A stretch of DNA of 64,000 nt from Perspicuibacillus lycopersici. Lineage in GTDB: Bacteria; Bacillota; Bacilli; Bacillales; Caldibacillaceae. Positions 17,727 through 26,362 of this stretch are shown piece after piece. Position numbers and translations under genes: made by a program. How positions within the stretch are numbered: the stretch's first letter is position 1; each line of letters begins with the position of its first letter. The notes under the pieces were generated by a model, which saw only the letters and a program-made list of their open reading frames with translations, searched no databases and was not told where the DNA came from. Location of the stretch: positions 682,001 through 746,000 of the forward strand of contig NZ_JAOUSF010000003.1 in assembly GCF_025660475.1 (NCBI RefSeq), written 5' to 3'.

Positions 17727-18227
17727 TTATTTCGCTTGCTTAGCAGCTTCAATTGCTGCTTCGTAATTCGGATGAGTAGCGACTTCGCTAACAATTTCTT
17801 TATATGTAATTGTATTAGATGAATCAATTACAAATATAGAACGAGCTAGTAGACGTAATTCTTTCATGTGTACACCATATGCTTCTCCAAATGATAAATC
17901 ACGATGATCGGATAACACTTGAAGATTATCAATTCCTGCAGCTGCACACCAACGTGCTTGTGCAAATGGTAAATCACAGCTTATCGTTAATACTTTCACA
18001 CCAGGGAGCTTAGAAGCCTCTTCATTAAACCGACGAGTTTGTGCATCACATACACCTGTATCAATCGAAGGTACTACACTAATTAACCGTACAGAACCAT
18101 TTGAATCCTCTAGTGAAACTTCTGTTAAGTCATTTGCTAATACGGTAAAACTTGGTGCTTTATCTCCTACATTTACTTCTGATCCTACTAATGTTACTGG
18201 GTTGCCTTTAAAAGTAACTGCTGTCAT
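17727..18227 (-). CDS. tpx: Thiol peroxidase Tpx (atypical 2-Cys peroxiredoxin)
   Basis: This 166-residue cytosolic peroxidase reduces hydrogen peroxide and alkyl peroxides with thioredoxin. The peroxidatic Cys60 lies in [15 protein letters not shown] and the resolving Cys94 in ARWCAAAGI, the Tpx spacing. AGGAGGG precedes the ATG. It has its own promoter (TTGCAA, 17 bp, TATGAT on the minus strand) and terminator, and precedes ytxK as in B. subtilis. Confidence 0.96.
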   Translation of the reverse strand: MTAVTFKGNPVTLVGSEVNVGDKAPSFTVLANDLTEVSLEDSNGSVRLISVVPSIDTGVCDAQTRRFNEEASKLPGVKVLTISCDLPFAQARWCAAAGIDNLQVLSDHRDLSFGEAYGVHMKELRLLARSIFVIDSSNTITYKEIVSEVATHPNYEAAIEAAKQAK

Positions 18228-18263
18228 ATGATTTCCCTCCTAAATTAATTAACACTTTTACTA

Positions 18264-18303
18264 TGTATATCATTATCATACGAATTCTTATCGCAATTTG
18301 CAA
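18264..18303 (-). promoter_or_regulatory. tpx promoter with a Fur/PerR-like half site over the -10
   Basis: On the minus strand TTGCAA (18298-18303) and TATGAT (18275-18280) are 17 bp apart. TGATAATgATATACA (18264-18278) overlaps the -10 box. Its left half is a perfect Fur-box half (TGATAAT), but the right half matches only 4 of 7. The promoter is fairly convincing. The regulator site is tentative. Confidence 0.5.
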
Positions 18304-18390
18304 AAATATCAGCTTTACTATTGCAATTTTTACGTAATAAAAACCATTTAGTCTTTCCATAGTAGGTAACTGTATATGTCTATACATAGG

Positions 18391-18416
18391 AAAACCGATG
18401 CTAAACATGCATCGGA
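18391..18416 (-). terminator. Terminator after ytfJ
   Basis: CCGATGC and GCATCGG form a perfect 7-bp stem with a 7-nt loop, followed by TTTTCC on the minus strand, 36 bp after the ytfJ stop. Confidence 0.7.
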
Positions 18417-18451
18417 AAATGGAACATTTATAGAAATCATGAGAAGTTCGA

Positions 18452-18934
18452 TTAAATATTAAATTCTTCCTTTGGTCCAGAATTGGCATTGGAACCGTTT
18501 TGTGTCTGGTTTCCACCACTCTGATTATCTTGATTAGATGAATTGTTTCCTTTATTTTTTGAAAGCATTTGTTGAATTTTATCCATTGCAGTTGGAGCAG
18601 CATCTAGTATTTTTTCATACAAATGGATATTTTCGTCTAAGTGTAGCATACGAACACCTTGACTGTTTACAATTAAGAAGGCAATTGGTGTAATCGAAAC
18701 ACCGCCACCACTACCGCCACCAAAAGGAAGCTTGCTATTTTCACCAGAATGAGATCCTTCGACACTAAACTCGGATCCCCCTGCAGCAAATCCAAAGCCT
18801 ACTTTAGACACAGTTAGTATTACACTACCGTCTGGTGTTTCTACTGGATCGCCAATAATCGTATTGACATCAATCATTTCTTTTAAATTTTCCATCGCAG
18901 TTGTCATTAGTCCTTGTATCGGATGATCAGACAT
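18452..18934 (-). CDS. ytfJ: YtfJ: GerW-family sporulation protein
   Basis: This 160-residue protein contains the conserved GerW core: a repeated IIGDPVETPDGSVILTVSKV segment, a glycine-rich stretch (FGGGSGGGVS, about residue 72) and PIAFLIVNSQGVRML. The C-terminus is low-complexity Asn/Ser/Gln/Gly. In B. subtilis YtfJ is made in the forespore and is linked to germination and outgrowth. AGGAGGG precedes ATG 18934. It lies 15 bp downstream of ytfI and shares its SigF-type promoter. Confidence 0.93.
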   Translation of the reverse strand: MSDHPIQGLMTTAMENLKEMIDVNTIIGDPVETPDGSVILTVSKVGFGFAAGGSEFSVEGSHSGENSKLPFGGGSGGGVSITPIAFLIVNSQGVRMLHLDENIHLYEKILDAAPTAMDKIQQMLSKNKGNNSSNQDNQSGGNQTQNGSNANSGPKEEFNI

Positions 18935-18949
18935 ATGAATCCCTCCTGT

Positions 18950-19645
18950 TTACACTGATTGATCTTCCTTCGGCAAATCTTTTACCTTTGCATGATTGTT
19001 TGCCTTGGATTTACGCATTTTCGTAAACCAATATTTAAAAAGCTTTATTCCTGCGACAATAGCATGCCCTATTCTGAGCTGAAACATGCATGTTAAATAT
19101 GTTTCAGAAATTTTTTGTTGAAAATTTGGCGTAATATTGATAATTGGATTCGTCCGGAATGTCATATAGTTACTAATAATTCCTAGGGAGCTTCCTTTAA
19201 TTGCCCAACCAAGTCCAGCAACTACTCCAGTATTGGCTGCGTCACCTGTACCAATGGTAGACATCCATTCAAAATGTTTAATTTGTACCTTTTTTAATAA
19301 TTTCTTTATGATTCGATAAAGTTTCGGAATATGTTCGATAATCCCATTTACACCCATTATCGATTTTAATGATTCATCCTCTGTAATGTCATTATTATCC
19401 GAAATAGTAGTATATTTGTGGGAAGATTCCTTCTCCTCTCCATTATTTCCATTTTCCGCTTGCTTATCGGATGGTAACTTCTTTTGGATTCGAACCAGCC
19501 CAAACAATGCTTTCATTTTGATTTCTAAATGATTTTCTTTAGATTTAAAGGTATAGACTATTTCCACTTTTACTTTTGATAAGACGATAAGTAGGAGTAA
19601 TAAAATGAGTACTGAAATGATCCAATATATTATCAAGTTTCCCAC
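18950..19645 (-). CDS. ytfI: YtfI: DUF2953 sporulation membrane protein
   Basis: This 231-residue protein has one N-terminal transmembrane helix (about residues 4-23, leucine-rich) and a DUF2953 domain containing MSTIGTGDAANTGVVAG. It is paired with ytfJ in B. subtilis. The function is unknown, but forespore expression points to spore development. GTG 19645 lies only 2 nt from the AAAGG site, and a TTG at 19636 would have better spacing, so the start is uncertain by three codons. The 5' leader would be under 20 nt. Confidence 0.83.
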   Translation of the reverse strand: MGNLIIYWIISVLILLLLLIVLSKVKVEIVYTFKSKENHLEIKMKALFGLVRIQKKLPSDKQAENGNNGEEKESSHKYTTISDNNDITEDESLKSIMGVNGIIEHIPKLYRIIKKLLKKVQIKHFEWMSTIGTGDAANTGVVAGLGWAIKGSSLGIISNYMTFRTNPIINITPNFQQKISETYLTCMFQLRIGHAIVAGIKLFKYWFTKMRKSKANNHAKVKDLPKEDQSV

Positions 19646-19660
19646 AACCTTTCAGCCATC

Positions 19661-19690
19661 TAGTATCGTCACAGAAAAAGAATAATAAAC
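19661..19690 (-). promoter_or_regulatory. SigF-type forespore promoter for ytfI-ytfJ
   Basis: On the minus strand GTTTA (19686-19690) and GACGATACTA (19661-19670) are separated by 15 bp. This agrees with the SigF consensus GYWTA-N15-GGnnAnAMTA with a single mismatch. The predicted start is within about 10 nt of the ytfI start codon. ytfJ is SigF-dependent in B. subtilis. Confidence 0.7.
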
Positions 19691-19752
19691 CTGATTGGGT
19701 ACAGAAATGATAACGTATAACTTCTTTAATAGTGATGGGAAATGAATGCATG

Positions 19753-19798
19753 AAAAAAAACGCCTCACTACCGTTAATGTTCTACTAACAGCAGTGAG
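19753..19798 (-). terminator. Terminator after the sppA-yteJ operon
   Basis: CTCACT and AGTGAG plus an inner GTTA/TAAC helix form a bulged stem, followed on the minus strand by GCGTTTTTTTT. It lies between yteJ and the ytfI promoter. Confidence 0.7.
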
Positions 19799-19828
19799 AC
19801 AGCTTCGTATTGATTATAGCTATGTATG

Positions 19829-19945
19829 TTTGCAGACTGAATACCTCTGTTTTCTTGTTTGGCCAGTTGCTGAGCATAGGGACTAATCTGACGCTTCTGT
19901 TTTCGTGGAGTCTCCGTGTCTTCTGTCTGCTCTGCAGTTCATTCA
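19829..19945. repeat. Intergenic repeat element with GCAGAC/GTCTGC ends
   Basis: The element begins TTTGCAGACTGAATACC and ends near TCTGTCTGCTCTGCAG. The ends are inverted (GCAGAC against GTCTGC), two internal copies of CTGTTTTC lie in direct orientation, and GGAGTCTCC is a local palindrome. It contains one of three exact copies of CAGACTGAATAC in this window and is GC-richer than its surroundings. No ORF fits. It is probably a dispersed noncoding element that folds as RNA or cruciform DNA. Confidence 0.55.
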
Positions 19946-19990
19946 ATATTTTTAATCACTGAATAACGGCAATCCTTTAGAAAATTCCCT

Positions 19991-20551
19991 TTAAATAACA
20001 GCCTTCTTTATATATTGTTCATGTATAACAGTTGTATCTGCAAATATATCATGTAATCCTTGTTTTTTTGGTAAAAATGCTACAAGAATATATAAAATAA
20101 ATATCGATACGGAAAGATAGCGCCCAATCCATTCGCGAAAAATGACCGTTGCCCAAGATAATTTTTCTTCTTTTAATGGGATTACTTTTAATCCGAAAAT
20201 CATTTTCCCAAGTGTTTGCTGGAAGCCTTTTGTCATGAAAACAAAATAGCTATAAAACACCATCGCATTCGCAATATTATATAGTGAAAATATCCCAGCT
20301 GATGTTGGCCAATTGAGAATTGTTGCGATTGGTTTTACAATAATTGCAGATAATCCTGCGATAATCATTAAATCGATGATATATGCCCAAATACGCATCC
20401 AAAAGCCTGCATACACCGTTATATCAAGGTTAGATGCCGTAGCGGTCTTGTCTGGATACTTCATCGTCATGGAATCAGTAAGGACCTCATTAGCCAGTGG
20501 CACATTCGGGGTGGTGGGATTACTTGATTCATTATTTTTGTTATTATCCAT
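19991..20551 (-). CDS. yteJ: YteJ: RDD-family membrane protein
   Basis: This 186-residue protein starts with a polar, Asn/Thr-rich cytoplasmic segment (1-45). Four hydrophobic helices follow, beginning with the RDD signature (YAGFWMRIWAYIIDLMIIAG). AGGAGGGG precedes ATG 20551. It is encoded 10 bp after sppA. In B. subtilis YteJ acts with SppA in lantibiotic resistance and restrains SppA activity. The same operon pairing here supports that role. Confidence 0.9.
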   Translation of the reverse strand: MDNNKNNESSNPTTPNVPLANEVLTDSMTMKYPDKTATASNLDITVYAGFWMRIWAYIIDLMIIAGLSAIIVKPIATILNWPTSAGIFSLYNIANAMVFYSYFVFMTKGFQQTLGKMIFGLKVIPLKEEKLSWATVIFREWIGRYLSVSIFILYILVAFLPKKQGLHDIFADTTVIHEQYIKKAVI

Positions 20552-20561
20552 ACTTCCCCTC

Positions 20562-21572
20562 CTATTCCGAATACAAGTACATTAATTTTGGAGAATTCCG
20601 TTGCGTCATTAATGCTTCAACTAGTGCACTATTTGCATCTTTTCCGGTAATATTTTTTGCTGCGAAGGATAATAATGACCCTAAACCAAGAGTACTATCT
20701 TGATATTTAACTACCATCGCATTATTTAGTTTTTCTTCCTTTTTCATTGCAGCTATCGCATCTTCTAAATATCCGAATTCATCGATTAACCCAATTTCTA
20801 ATGCTTGTCTACCGTCATAAATTCTTCCATCTGCAATTTGTCGAACCGCTTCCTCTGTCATTTCCCTGCCGTCTGCTATTACTTTTACAAATCCATTGTA
20901 GGCATTATCAATCATTTCTTGTAAAATTGCCCGTTCTTCAGCAGTCATCTCTCTTGAACCGCTCATAATATCCTTATATGGACCACTTTTAATCGTAACT
21001 GTATCAATTCCTAATTTCTCCGCAAGCTCTGCATAATTATAGCTTTCCATAATTACACCAAGTGAACCTGTGATAGTGTCTGGACTAGCAAATATTTTCG
21101 TTGCTGGTGCTGAAATATAATAGCCACCTGAAGCAGCCATAGAGCCCATTGAAATATAGACCGGCTTTTGCTTTTCTTCAATAATTTCTACTAATTTATC
21201 ATGAATTTCGGCACTTTCTACGACTCCACCACCTGGTGAGTTTACTTTTAAAATTAACCCTCGTACCGTACGATCGTCTTTTATCGCATTTAACTTTTCC
21301 ATAAATAGCTGATGATTATAGCCACCAGCGCTAAAAAGGGCATCTGAATCTCCTGTATCTTGTATCGTCCCATTTAATTCAAGGACTACGATCTTTCTTT
21401 GCAAATCACCATCCTCTACTATTTCCTCGGAAAATGGCAAATCAGAATCCATTAATGCAGTTAAAGAGTTTTTTCCATTTCCTAAGAAAAAAGAGCTAAA
21501 AGCTGAAACTACTACAGATACTAATAGTACAGCTGCAGCTATTCCGAGTGCAGCCCAACGTTTTCCATTCAT
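20562..21572 (-). CDS. sppA: Signal peptide peptidase SppA
   Basis: This 336-residue membrane-anchored serine protease has an N-terminal helix (about residues 7-30) and a ClpP-like domain. The nucleophile is in SMGSMAASGGYY (near residue 147) and the general-base lysine in SGPYKDIMSGSREMT (near residue 199), giving the Ser-Lys dyad. It degrades remnant signal peptides at the extracytoplasmic face. The operon order amidohydrolase, sppA, yteJ has gaps of 21 and 10 bp. TGGGGG precedes ATG 21572. Confidence 0.95.
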   Translation of the reverse strand: MNGKRWAALGIAAAVLLVSVVVSAFSSFFLGNGKNSLTALMDSDLPFSEEIVEDGDLQRKIVVLELNGTIQDTGDSDALFSAGGYNHQLFMEKLNAIKDDRTVRGLILKVNSPGGGVVESAEIHDKLVEIIEEKQKPVYISMGSMAASGGYYISAPATKIFASPDTITGSLGVIMESYNYAELAEKLGIDTVTIKSGPYKDIMSGSREMTAEERAILQEMIDNAYNGFVKVIADGREMTEEAVRQIADGRIYDGRQALEIGLIDEFGYLEDAIAAMKKEEKLNNAMVVKYQDSTLGLGSLLSFAAKNITGKDANSALVEALMTQRNSPKLMYLYSE

Positions 21573-21593
21573 AATTGACCCCCAAAGCCTAGT

Positions 21594-23192
21594 TTATTTT
21601 GATTGATATACAATTTTTCCAGCGATAACTGTCATTTGTACATTCGCTGTTAACAATTCGCTAGCTGAAATCGTAAAAATATCTTTATCTAAAATCGTAA
21701 AGTCCGCATAATAGCCACTCTTTATTAATCCTTGCTGCTGTTCATTTAATACCGCATAGGCACTGCCTGTCGTAAATAATGATACTGCCTCATACATGGA
21801 TAATCTTTCCTCTGGACCGTAAATTGTAGCACTAGAATCTTCTGGAATCGTTCTAGTAACTGCCGCATGAATACCTAACAGTGGGTTAGCATCTTCAATA
21901 GGGGCATCAGACCCACCGGCACAATGAATGCCCGCATCAATTAATGTCTTCCATGCATAAAAATAATCTATGTTTCCTTCACCTACTCGATCCATTACCC
22001 AAGGAAAATCAGATGCTAAAAACCGTGGTTGAATATCTAACACAACTGGCAACTGCTTCATCCGTTCAATCATATCTTTTTGTAATGCTTGCGCATGAAT
22101 TAAACGGTCACGACCATTTATTGTTAACGGATGCTTTTCAATAGCATCTAATACCCACCGGAACGATAAATCTCCAATCGCATGTACCGCAACTGGCATT
22201 TTATATTCTCTAGCCTTTTTCACTAATTGCTGTAATTGCTCATATGTATGAATTGCGACCCCATTAGTAGATGGATCATCAGCATATGGAAAACTTAATA
22301 GTGCTGTTCTCCCACCGAACGAGCCATCAGAAAAAATTTTCATTGGTCCAAATTGGACAAAGCTACTCCCACTTAAATATGTATGTCCGCTTTCTTTCCA
22401 TTCATCTATTACCCCATGATGAATTAATAAATGTGAGCGAAATAATACTTCATTCTCCTCTATTACTTCTTTAAATGCGGAATATGTATTTTGAAAACTA
22501 CCGTAATAGTTAAGATCCTCTGTATGTGCTCCTGTTAATCCTAATTGATAGCAATGCTCGATCCCGGTTTTCAACAATTTTTTCAAATAGTTTATCGTGT
22601 ATGCAGGCATTACTTTTAAAACAAGATCCTGTGCTGCATCTTTTAGAAACCCCGTCACATTCCCTGAGGCATCCTTTACGATTATTCCTCCTGACGGATT
22701 TGTAGTTTCATTATGTATATTAGCTAGTTTTAAAGCTTTGGAATTACCTACCAATGCGTGGCGACAAACCCGTTTTAATACAACTGGATGATTACCGGAT
22801 ACGGCATCAAGCTCCTCCTTTGTAATAATCGTCTTATCTTCCCAAAGATTTTCATTCCAGCCTTCTCCAACTAACCATTCGTCCTCCTCTAGAGTACTAA
22901 CTTTATTTGCTACCGCTGCTAAAATGTCCTTCTTCGATGTCATTTTTGATAAATCTAAGCGTAACAGTGATTCCCCATAGCCAATTAAATGCATATGACT
23001 ATCCACAAATCCTGGAAGCATTGTGGCTCCTTTTAAATCCATATATTGGTCGATTGTTGCACCAAATTGCTGCTCAAGCGATTGTTTATTTCCTGTAGCG
23101 ACAATAAAACCATCCTTTGTAACAATTGCCTCTACCCTTTCCCCTGGTTTTACCATCGTATAAATATTCCCGTTGAACCATAACTGTGCCAT
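21594..23192 (-). CDS. YtcJ-like amidohydrolase
   Basis: This 532-residue protein of the amidohydrolase superfamily (amidohydro_3/YtcJ group) has metal ligands in GFVDSHMHL (about residue 62). Further catalytic-barrel residues are seen in VAVHAIGD, RLIHAQ and GGSDAPIEDANPL. The substrate is unknown, probably an N-acyl or cyclic amide. AGAGGTGGAG precedes the ATG. It is the first gene of the unit with sppA and yteJ, 21 bp upstream of sppA, which may be simple co-expression. Confidence 0.88.
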   Translation of the reverse strand: MAQLWFNGNIYTMVKPGERVEAIVTKDGFIVATGNKQSLEQQFGATIDQYMDLKGATMLPGFVDSHMHLIGYGESLLRLDLSKMTSKKDILAAVANKVSTLEEDEWLVGEGWNENLWEDKTIITKEELDAVSGNHPVVLKRVCRHALVGNSKALKLANIHNETTNPSGGIIVKDASGNVTGFLKDAAQDLVLKVMPAYTINYLKKLLKTGIEHCYQLGLTGAHTEDLNYYGSFQNTYSAFKEVIEENEVLFRSHLLIHHGVIDEWKESGHTYLSGSSFVQFGPMKIFSDGSFGGRTALLSFPYADDPSTNGVAIHTYEQLQQLVKKAREYKMPVAVHAIGDLSFRWVLDAIEKHPLTINGRDRLIHAQALQKDMIERMKQLPVVLDIQPRFLASDFPWVMDRVGEGNIDYFYAWKTLIDAGIHCAGGSDAPIEDANPLLGIHAAVTRTIPEDSSATIYGPEERLSMYEAVSLFTTGSAYAVLNEQQQGLIKSGYYADFTILDKDIFTISASELLTANVQMTVIAGKIVYQSK

Positions 23193-23361
23193 GTCTCCAC
23201 CTCTTTTTAGAAAATTACCAACTAAATAAAATTTTAACAGTTATCCATTAAGAGAACAATGAACAAAGCTACTTTAAAACAGGATGAAAATTTTTGTTTT
23301 TATTAGATGTAGATGGAAAATAGAGGAGAATAATTGTTGCGGTTTTTTGTAAAAATTAAAA

Positions 23362-23385
23362 TGGACGGGGAAAAACCCCCGTCCG
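23362..23385 (-). terminator. Terminator after the SASP gene
   Basis: GGACGGGG and CCCCGTCC form a GC-rich stem around an A5 loop. On the minus strand it is followed by ATTTTAATTTTT, 20 bp after the stop. Confidence 0.8.
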
Positions 23386-23406
23386 ATAATCCATCATATA
23401 TTTTAA

Positions 23407-23607
23407 TTAGAATTTACCACTTAAAGATTGTTGAGCCATTGATACTAGACGCTTTGTAATTTCTCCTCCAACAGAACCGTTAGCACGAGAAGTTGTTTCA
23501 GCACCTAGGTTTACACCAAATTCAGATGCGATTTCATATTTCATTTGTTCTAGAGCTTGTTCTGCTCCTGGTACAAGTAATTGATTACTGTTGTTGCTGT
23601 TTGCCAT
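23407..23607 (-). CDS. Alpha/beta-type small acid-soluble spore protein
   Basis: This 66-residue SASP coats spore DNA and protects it from UV. The GPR protease site ([11 protein letters not shown]) and the conserved [16 protein letters not shown] segment are intact, and length and composition fit. It has an unusually strong AAGGAGGTG site 7 nt before the ATG and a SigG-type promoter. It is a single-gene unit between the amidohydrolase and thiI. Confidence 0.95.
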   Translation of the reverse strand: MANSNNSNQLLVPGAEQALEQMKYEIASEFGVNLGAETTSRANGSVGGEITKRLVSMAQQSLSGKF

Positions 23608-23630
23608 GTTGTATCACCTCCTTGTGATAT

Positions 23631-23659
23631 TAGAATGTGCAAATCCACAAGAATCATTC
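23631..23659 (-). promoter_or_regulatory. SigG-type forespore promoter for the SASP gene
   Basis: On the minus strand GAATG (23655-23659) and CATTCTA (23631-23637) are separated by 17 bp, close to the SigG pattern (gMATR, about 18 bp, CATnnTA). Late forespore expression is expected for an SASP gene. Confidence 0.65.
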
Positions 23660-23771
23660 ACAACATAGCTAGGAAAATGTTAGCAACAACGGCAAAGAAA
23701 AACAATTCCTATCTTTTTCATAGGGAATCCGTACAAAATGGCGATTTTTTTCCTCCAGTTTCAGGACTGAT

Positions 23772-24980
23772 TTAAAATAAATCGCTGAATTCTGATTGCT
23801 CTAAGCTATCACCTGCATTTACAATAATTGTTTCAACGCCTTCTACTGCCTTTTTAATTAAAGCTTCAAAATCCATATAGCCTTCATACTTATGGGCATT
23901 TTCTCTTTTTGGTTTTGTTTTTGGTTGTGCTGGTGTGAAAACGGTACAACAATCTTCATACGGGCGATTGGATATTTCCAATGTATCAATTTCCCGTGCA
24001 ACATCGATAATGTCATTCTTATCCATTGTTACTAACGGTCGAATAATTGGCGTATTTGTTACCTCATTAATGGTAAACATGCTCTCTAATGTTTGACTCG
24101 CCACTTGCCCTAAACTTTCTCCTGTTACAATTGCAAGCGCCTCTTGTCTATGTCTAATTTCTTCTGTAATTCGAAGCATCATTCTTCTTGTGATTGTCAT
24201 CGTATAATTTTCTGGCACATGTTCTTGAATTAATTGTTGGATTTCGGTGAATGGAACAATATGAATAATAAATTGCCCACTAACTTGAGCTAATTTCTTC
24301 CCAAGATCTAATACCTTTTGTTTGGAACGTTCGCTAGTAAATGGTGGACTATAAAAATGTACTGCCTCTAATTTCAATCCACGTTTCATCGATAAATATC
24401 CAGCAACAGGGCTATCTATACCACCAGACAGCATGAGCATTGCCTTTCCGCTAGAACCAACTGGCATACCACCAGCACCTTTAATAACCTCACAGGTTAA
24501 ATAAATGGCATCTTTGCGGACTTCGACCTTTAATTCTAAATCAGGATGATGCACATCTACTGTTAATGAATCAATATTTTGTAGTAAATGGCTACCGAGT
24601 AAATAATTTAACTCATTTGTATCATATGGATACTCTTTATCTGATCGTTTCGTGGATACTTTAAATGTTTTTCCTGATGCTTGTAGTTTTTGAAAGATGA
24701 TCAATGCTTGCTCTTTCACCTGTTCAATATCTTTACTAACTTTTACTACTGGGCTAAAGGATTGAATACCAAATACCTTTTGCAATTTACCTGCAATATT
24801 TTCCCACTCTTCTCCATTTAGCTGAATATACATACGATCACGATCTGCACGGATCTTAATATTTTTATATTCATTTAAAACATACTTTAAATTTCTTCTT
24901 AATTTATCCACAAAGAACGTACGATTTTTCCCTTTCGTGGAAATTTCGCCATAACGTATTAATATTTGATCATATATCAT
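23772..24980 (-). CDS. thiI: tRNA 4-thiouridine synthase ThiI
   Basis: This 402-residue enzyme adenylates U8 of tRNA and transfers sulfur to make 4-thiouridine, and it may also feed thiazole synthesis. An N-terminal ferredoxin-like and THUMP region (1-165) precedes the PP-loop ATPase motif MLSGGIDSPVAGY (about residue 183) and the ECCTVF-type segment EDCCTVFTP. The C-terminal rhodanese domain of proteobacterial ThiI is absent, as normal in Bacilli. The start follows the desulfurase stop by 2 bp with GAGGAG upstream, so the two are coupled. Confidence 0.95.
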   Translation of the reverse strand: MIYDQILIRYGEISTKGKNRTFFVDKLRRNLKYVLNEYKNIKIRADRDRMYIQLNGEEWENIAGKLQKVFGIQSFSPVVKVSKDIEQVKEQALIIFQKLQASGKTFKVSTKRSDKEYPYDTNELNYLLGSHLLQNIDSLTVDVHHPDLELKVEVRKDAIYLTCEVIKGAGGMPVGSSGKAMLMLSGGIDSPVAGYLSMKRGLKLEAVHFYSPPFTSERSKQKVLDLGKKLAQVSGQFIIHIVPFTEIQQLIQEHVPENYTMTITRRMMLRITEEIRHRQEALAIVTGESLGQVASQTLESMFTINEVTNTPIIRPLVTMDKNDIIDVAREIDTLEISNRPYEDCCTVFTPAQPKTKPKRENAHKYEGYMDFEALIKKAVEGVETIIVNAGDSLEQSEFSDLF

Positions 24981-24982
24981 GT

Positions 24983-26128
24983 TTATCTCCTCATTGCTAA
25001 TTTCAGCTTTTCTATACTCGTTTTTATTGCTTCTACAGCTTCCTTTGCTTCCTGCATCGTATTATCAAACGATAGGCTAATCCGAATGGAAGAAGATGCA
25101 TGCTCTTCATCTACACCCATTGCAAGCAATGTTTTACATGGTTCATTTCGTTTAGACGAGCAAGCACTTGTCGTAGATACATAAACCTCATGATTGGCAA
25201 TAGCGTGAACAAGTACTTCTGCCTTATAACCTAGAACAGAAAAATTTAGTATATGTGGTGCAGTATATTCGATTGGCGTATGAATCTCAACATCATCTAT
25301 TAATGCCAATTCATTCCGTAAATAAGCAATTATTTTTTGCATGTTCGCTACTTTTTCGTCCAGCTTTTCCATTGATATACGTAGAGCCTTTGCCATTGCC
25401 ACGATACCGGCAACATTTTCTGTACCACTGCGAATATTTCTTTCCTGATTTCCTCCAGCTAATAATGGGTCAAGCTTTACTCCGTCTCGGATATATATTG
25501 CACCAGTACCTTTTAAACCATGAAATTTATGACTTGATAATGTTGCAAAATCGATAGGAATATCATGGAAAGCTAGTGGTATTTTTCCTGCTCCTTGAAC
25601 ATGGTCAACATGAAAAAGGATTCTCGGATAATTCGCTAATAATTTTCCAATTTCTTCAATTGGTTGAATCGTACCAACTTCATTGTTAATATGCATGACC
25701 GAAACTAATATTGTATCAGGACGGATTGCCTTCTTTACATCTTCTACATGGATTCGTCCATTTTTATCTACCGGTAAATAGGTAATTTCAAAACCATCTC
25801 GTTTTAATTGCTCACATGCATTCGAAACCGAAGGATGCTCGATAGCAGATGTGATGATATGTTTTCCTCTTCCTTGAAATTGGCTAGCTACACCTTTCAG
25901 AACCATATTGTTTCCTTCTGTTCCTCCAGAAGTAAAGATAATTTCATGGTCTTTCACACCTAATAATGTGGCGATTTGCTTTCTTGACTGCATTAAAAGC
26001 TTTTCTGCTTGCAAACCGATACTATGAATGGAGGATGGATTTCCATAATATTCTGTTGCAACCTTTGTAAATGTGTCTACTACTTCTTTTTTTGGCTTCG
26101 TAGTTGCACTGTTATCAAAATAAATCAT
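24983..26128 (-). CDS. Cysteine desulfurase (NifZ/IscS type) for ThiI
   Basis: This 381-residue PLP enzyme removes sulfur from cysteine as a persulfide. It has MIYFDNSATTKP at the N-terminus, the PLP lysine in SSHKFHGLKG (about residue 199) and the persulfide cysteine in STTSACSSKRNEP (about residue 324). It is dedicated to ThiI by context, with only 2 bp between genes, matching B. subtilis nifZ-thiI. ATG 26128 is used because GGGGAGGG lies 7 nt upstream, and the longer frame starts upstream of this site. Confidence 0.93.
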   Translation of the reverse strand: MIYFDNSATTKPKKEVVDTFTKVATEYYGNPSSIHSIGLQAEKLLMQSRKQIATLLGVKDHEIIFTSGGTEGNNMVLKGVASQFQGRGKHIITSAIEHPSVSNACEQLKRDGFEITYLPVDKNGRIHVEDVKKAIRPDTILVSVMHINNEVGTIQPIEEIGKLLANYPRILFHVDHVQGAGKIPLAFHDIPIDFATLSSHKFHGLKGTGAIYIRDGVKLDPLLAGGNQERNIRSGTENVAGIVAMAKALRISMEKLDEKVANMQKIIAYLRNELALIDDVEIHTPIEYTAPHILNFSVLGYKAEVLVHAIANHEVYVSTTSACSSKRNEPCKTLLAMGVDEEHASSSIRISLSFDNTMQEAKEAVEAIKTSIEKLKLAMRR

Positions 26129-26312
26129 GTGTTTCCCTCCCCGTAACATTGTTATACTATCATTTCCTTAGCGGAATTTTCTCTCGTAATTTTTTTCCAT
26201 TGGAACATTATACAGAAAAATTGCAAATAACTCCATAATAAAACTTAGTATCAATGGATGGAATCCGTTATGTTGAAATATAACTGCATTGTTCAATGAA
26301 CTTTACGCAAAG

Positions 26313-26351
26313 AAAAATGGGATATCCCTAAGTGGTGATTATCCCATTTTC
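26313..26351 (-). terminator. Terminator after ezrA
   Basis: AAAATGGGATA pairs with TATCCCATTTT around a 16-nt loop, directly after the ezrA stop region. T-rich tracts flank it on both strands. Confidence 0.75.
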
Positions 26352-26362
26352 TATTCATTCAT

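Noticed and set aside
18208..18603. 131-codon minus-strand frame across the tpx-ytfJ gap
   Set aside because: It overlaps the 3' end of ytfJ in another frame and runs through the ytfJ terminator and the tpx promoter.
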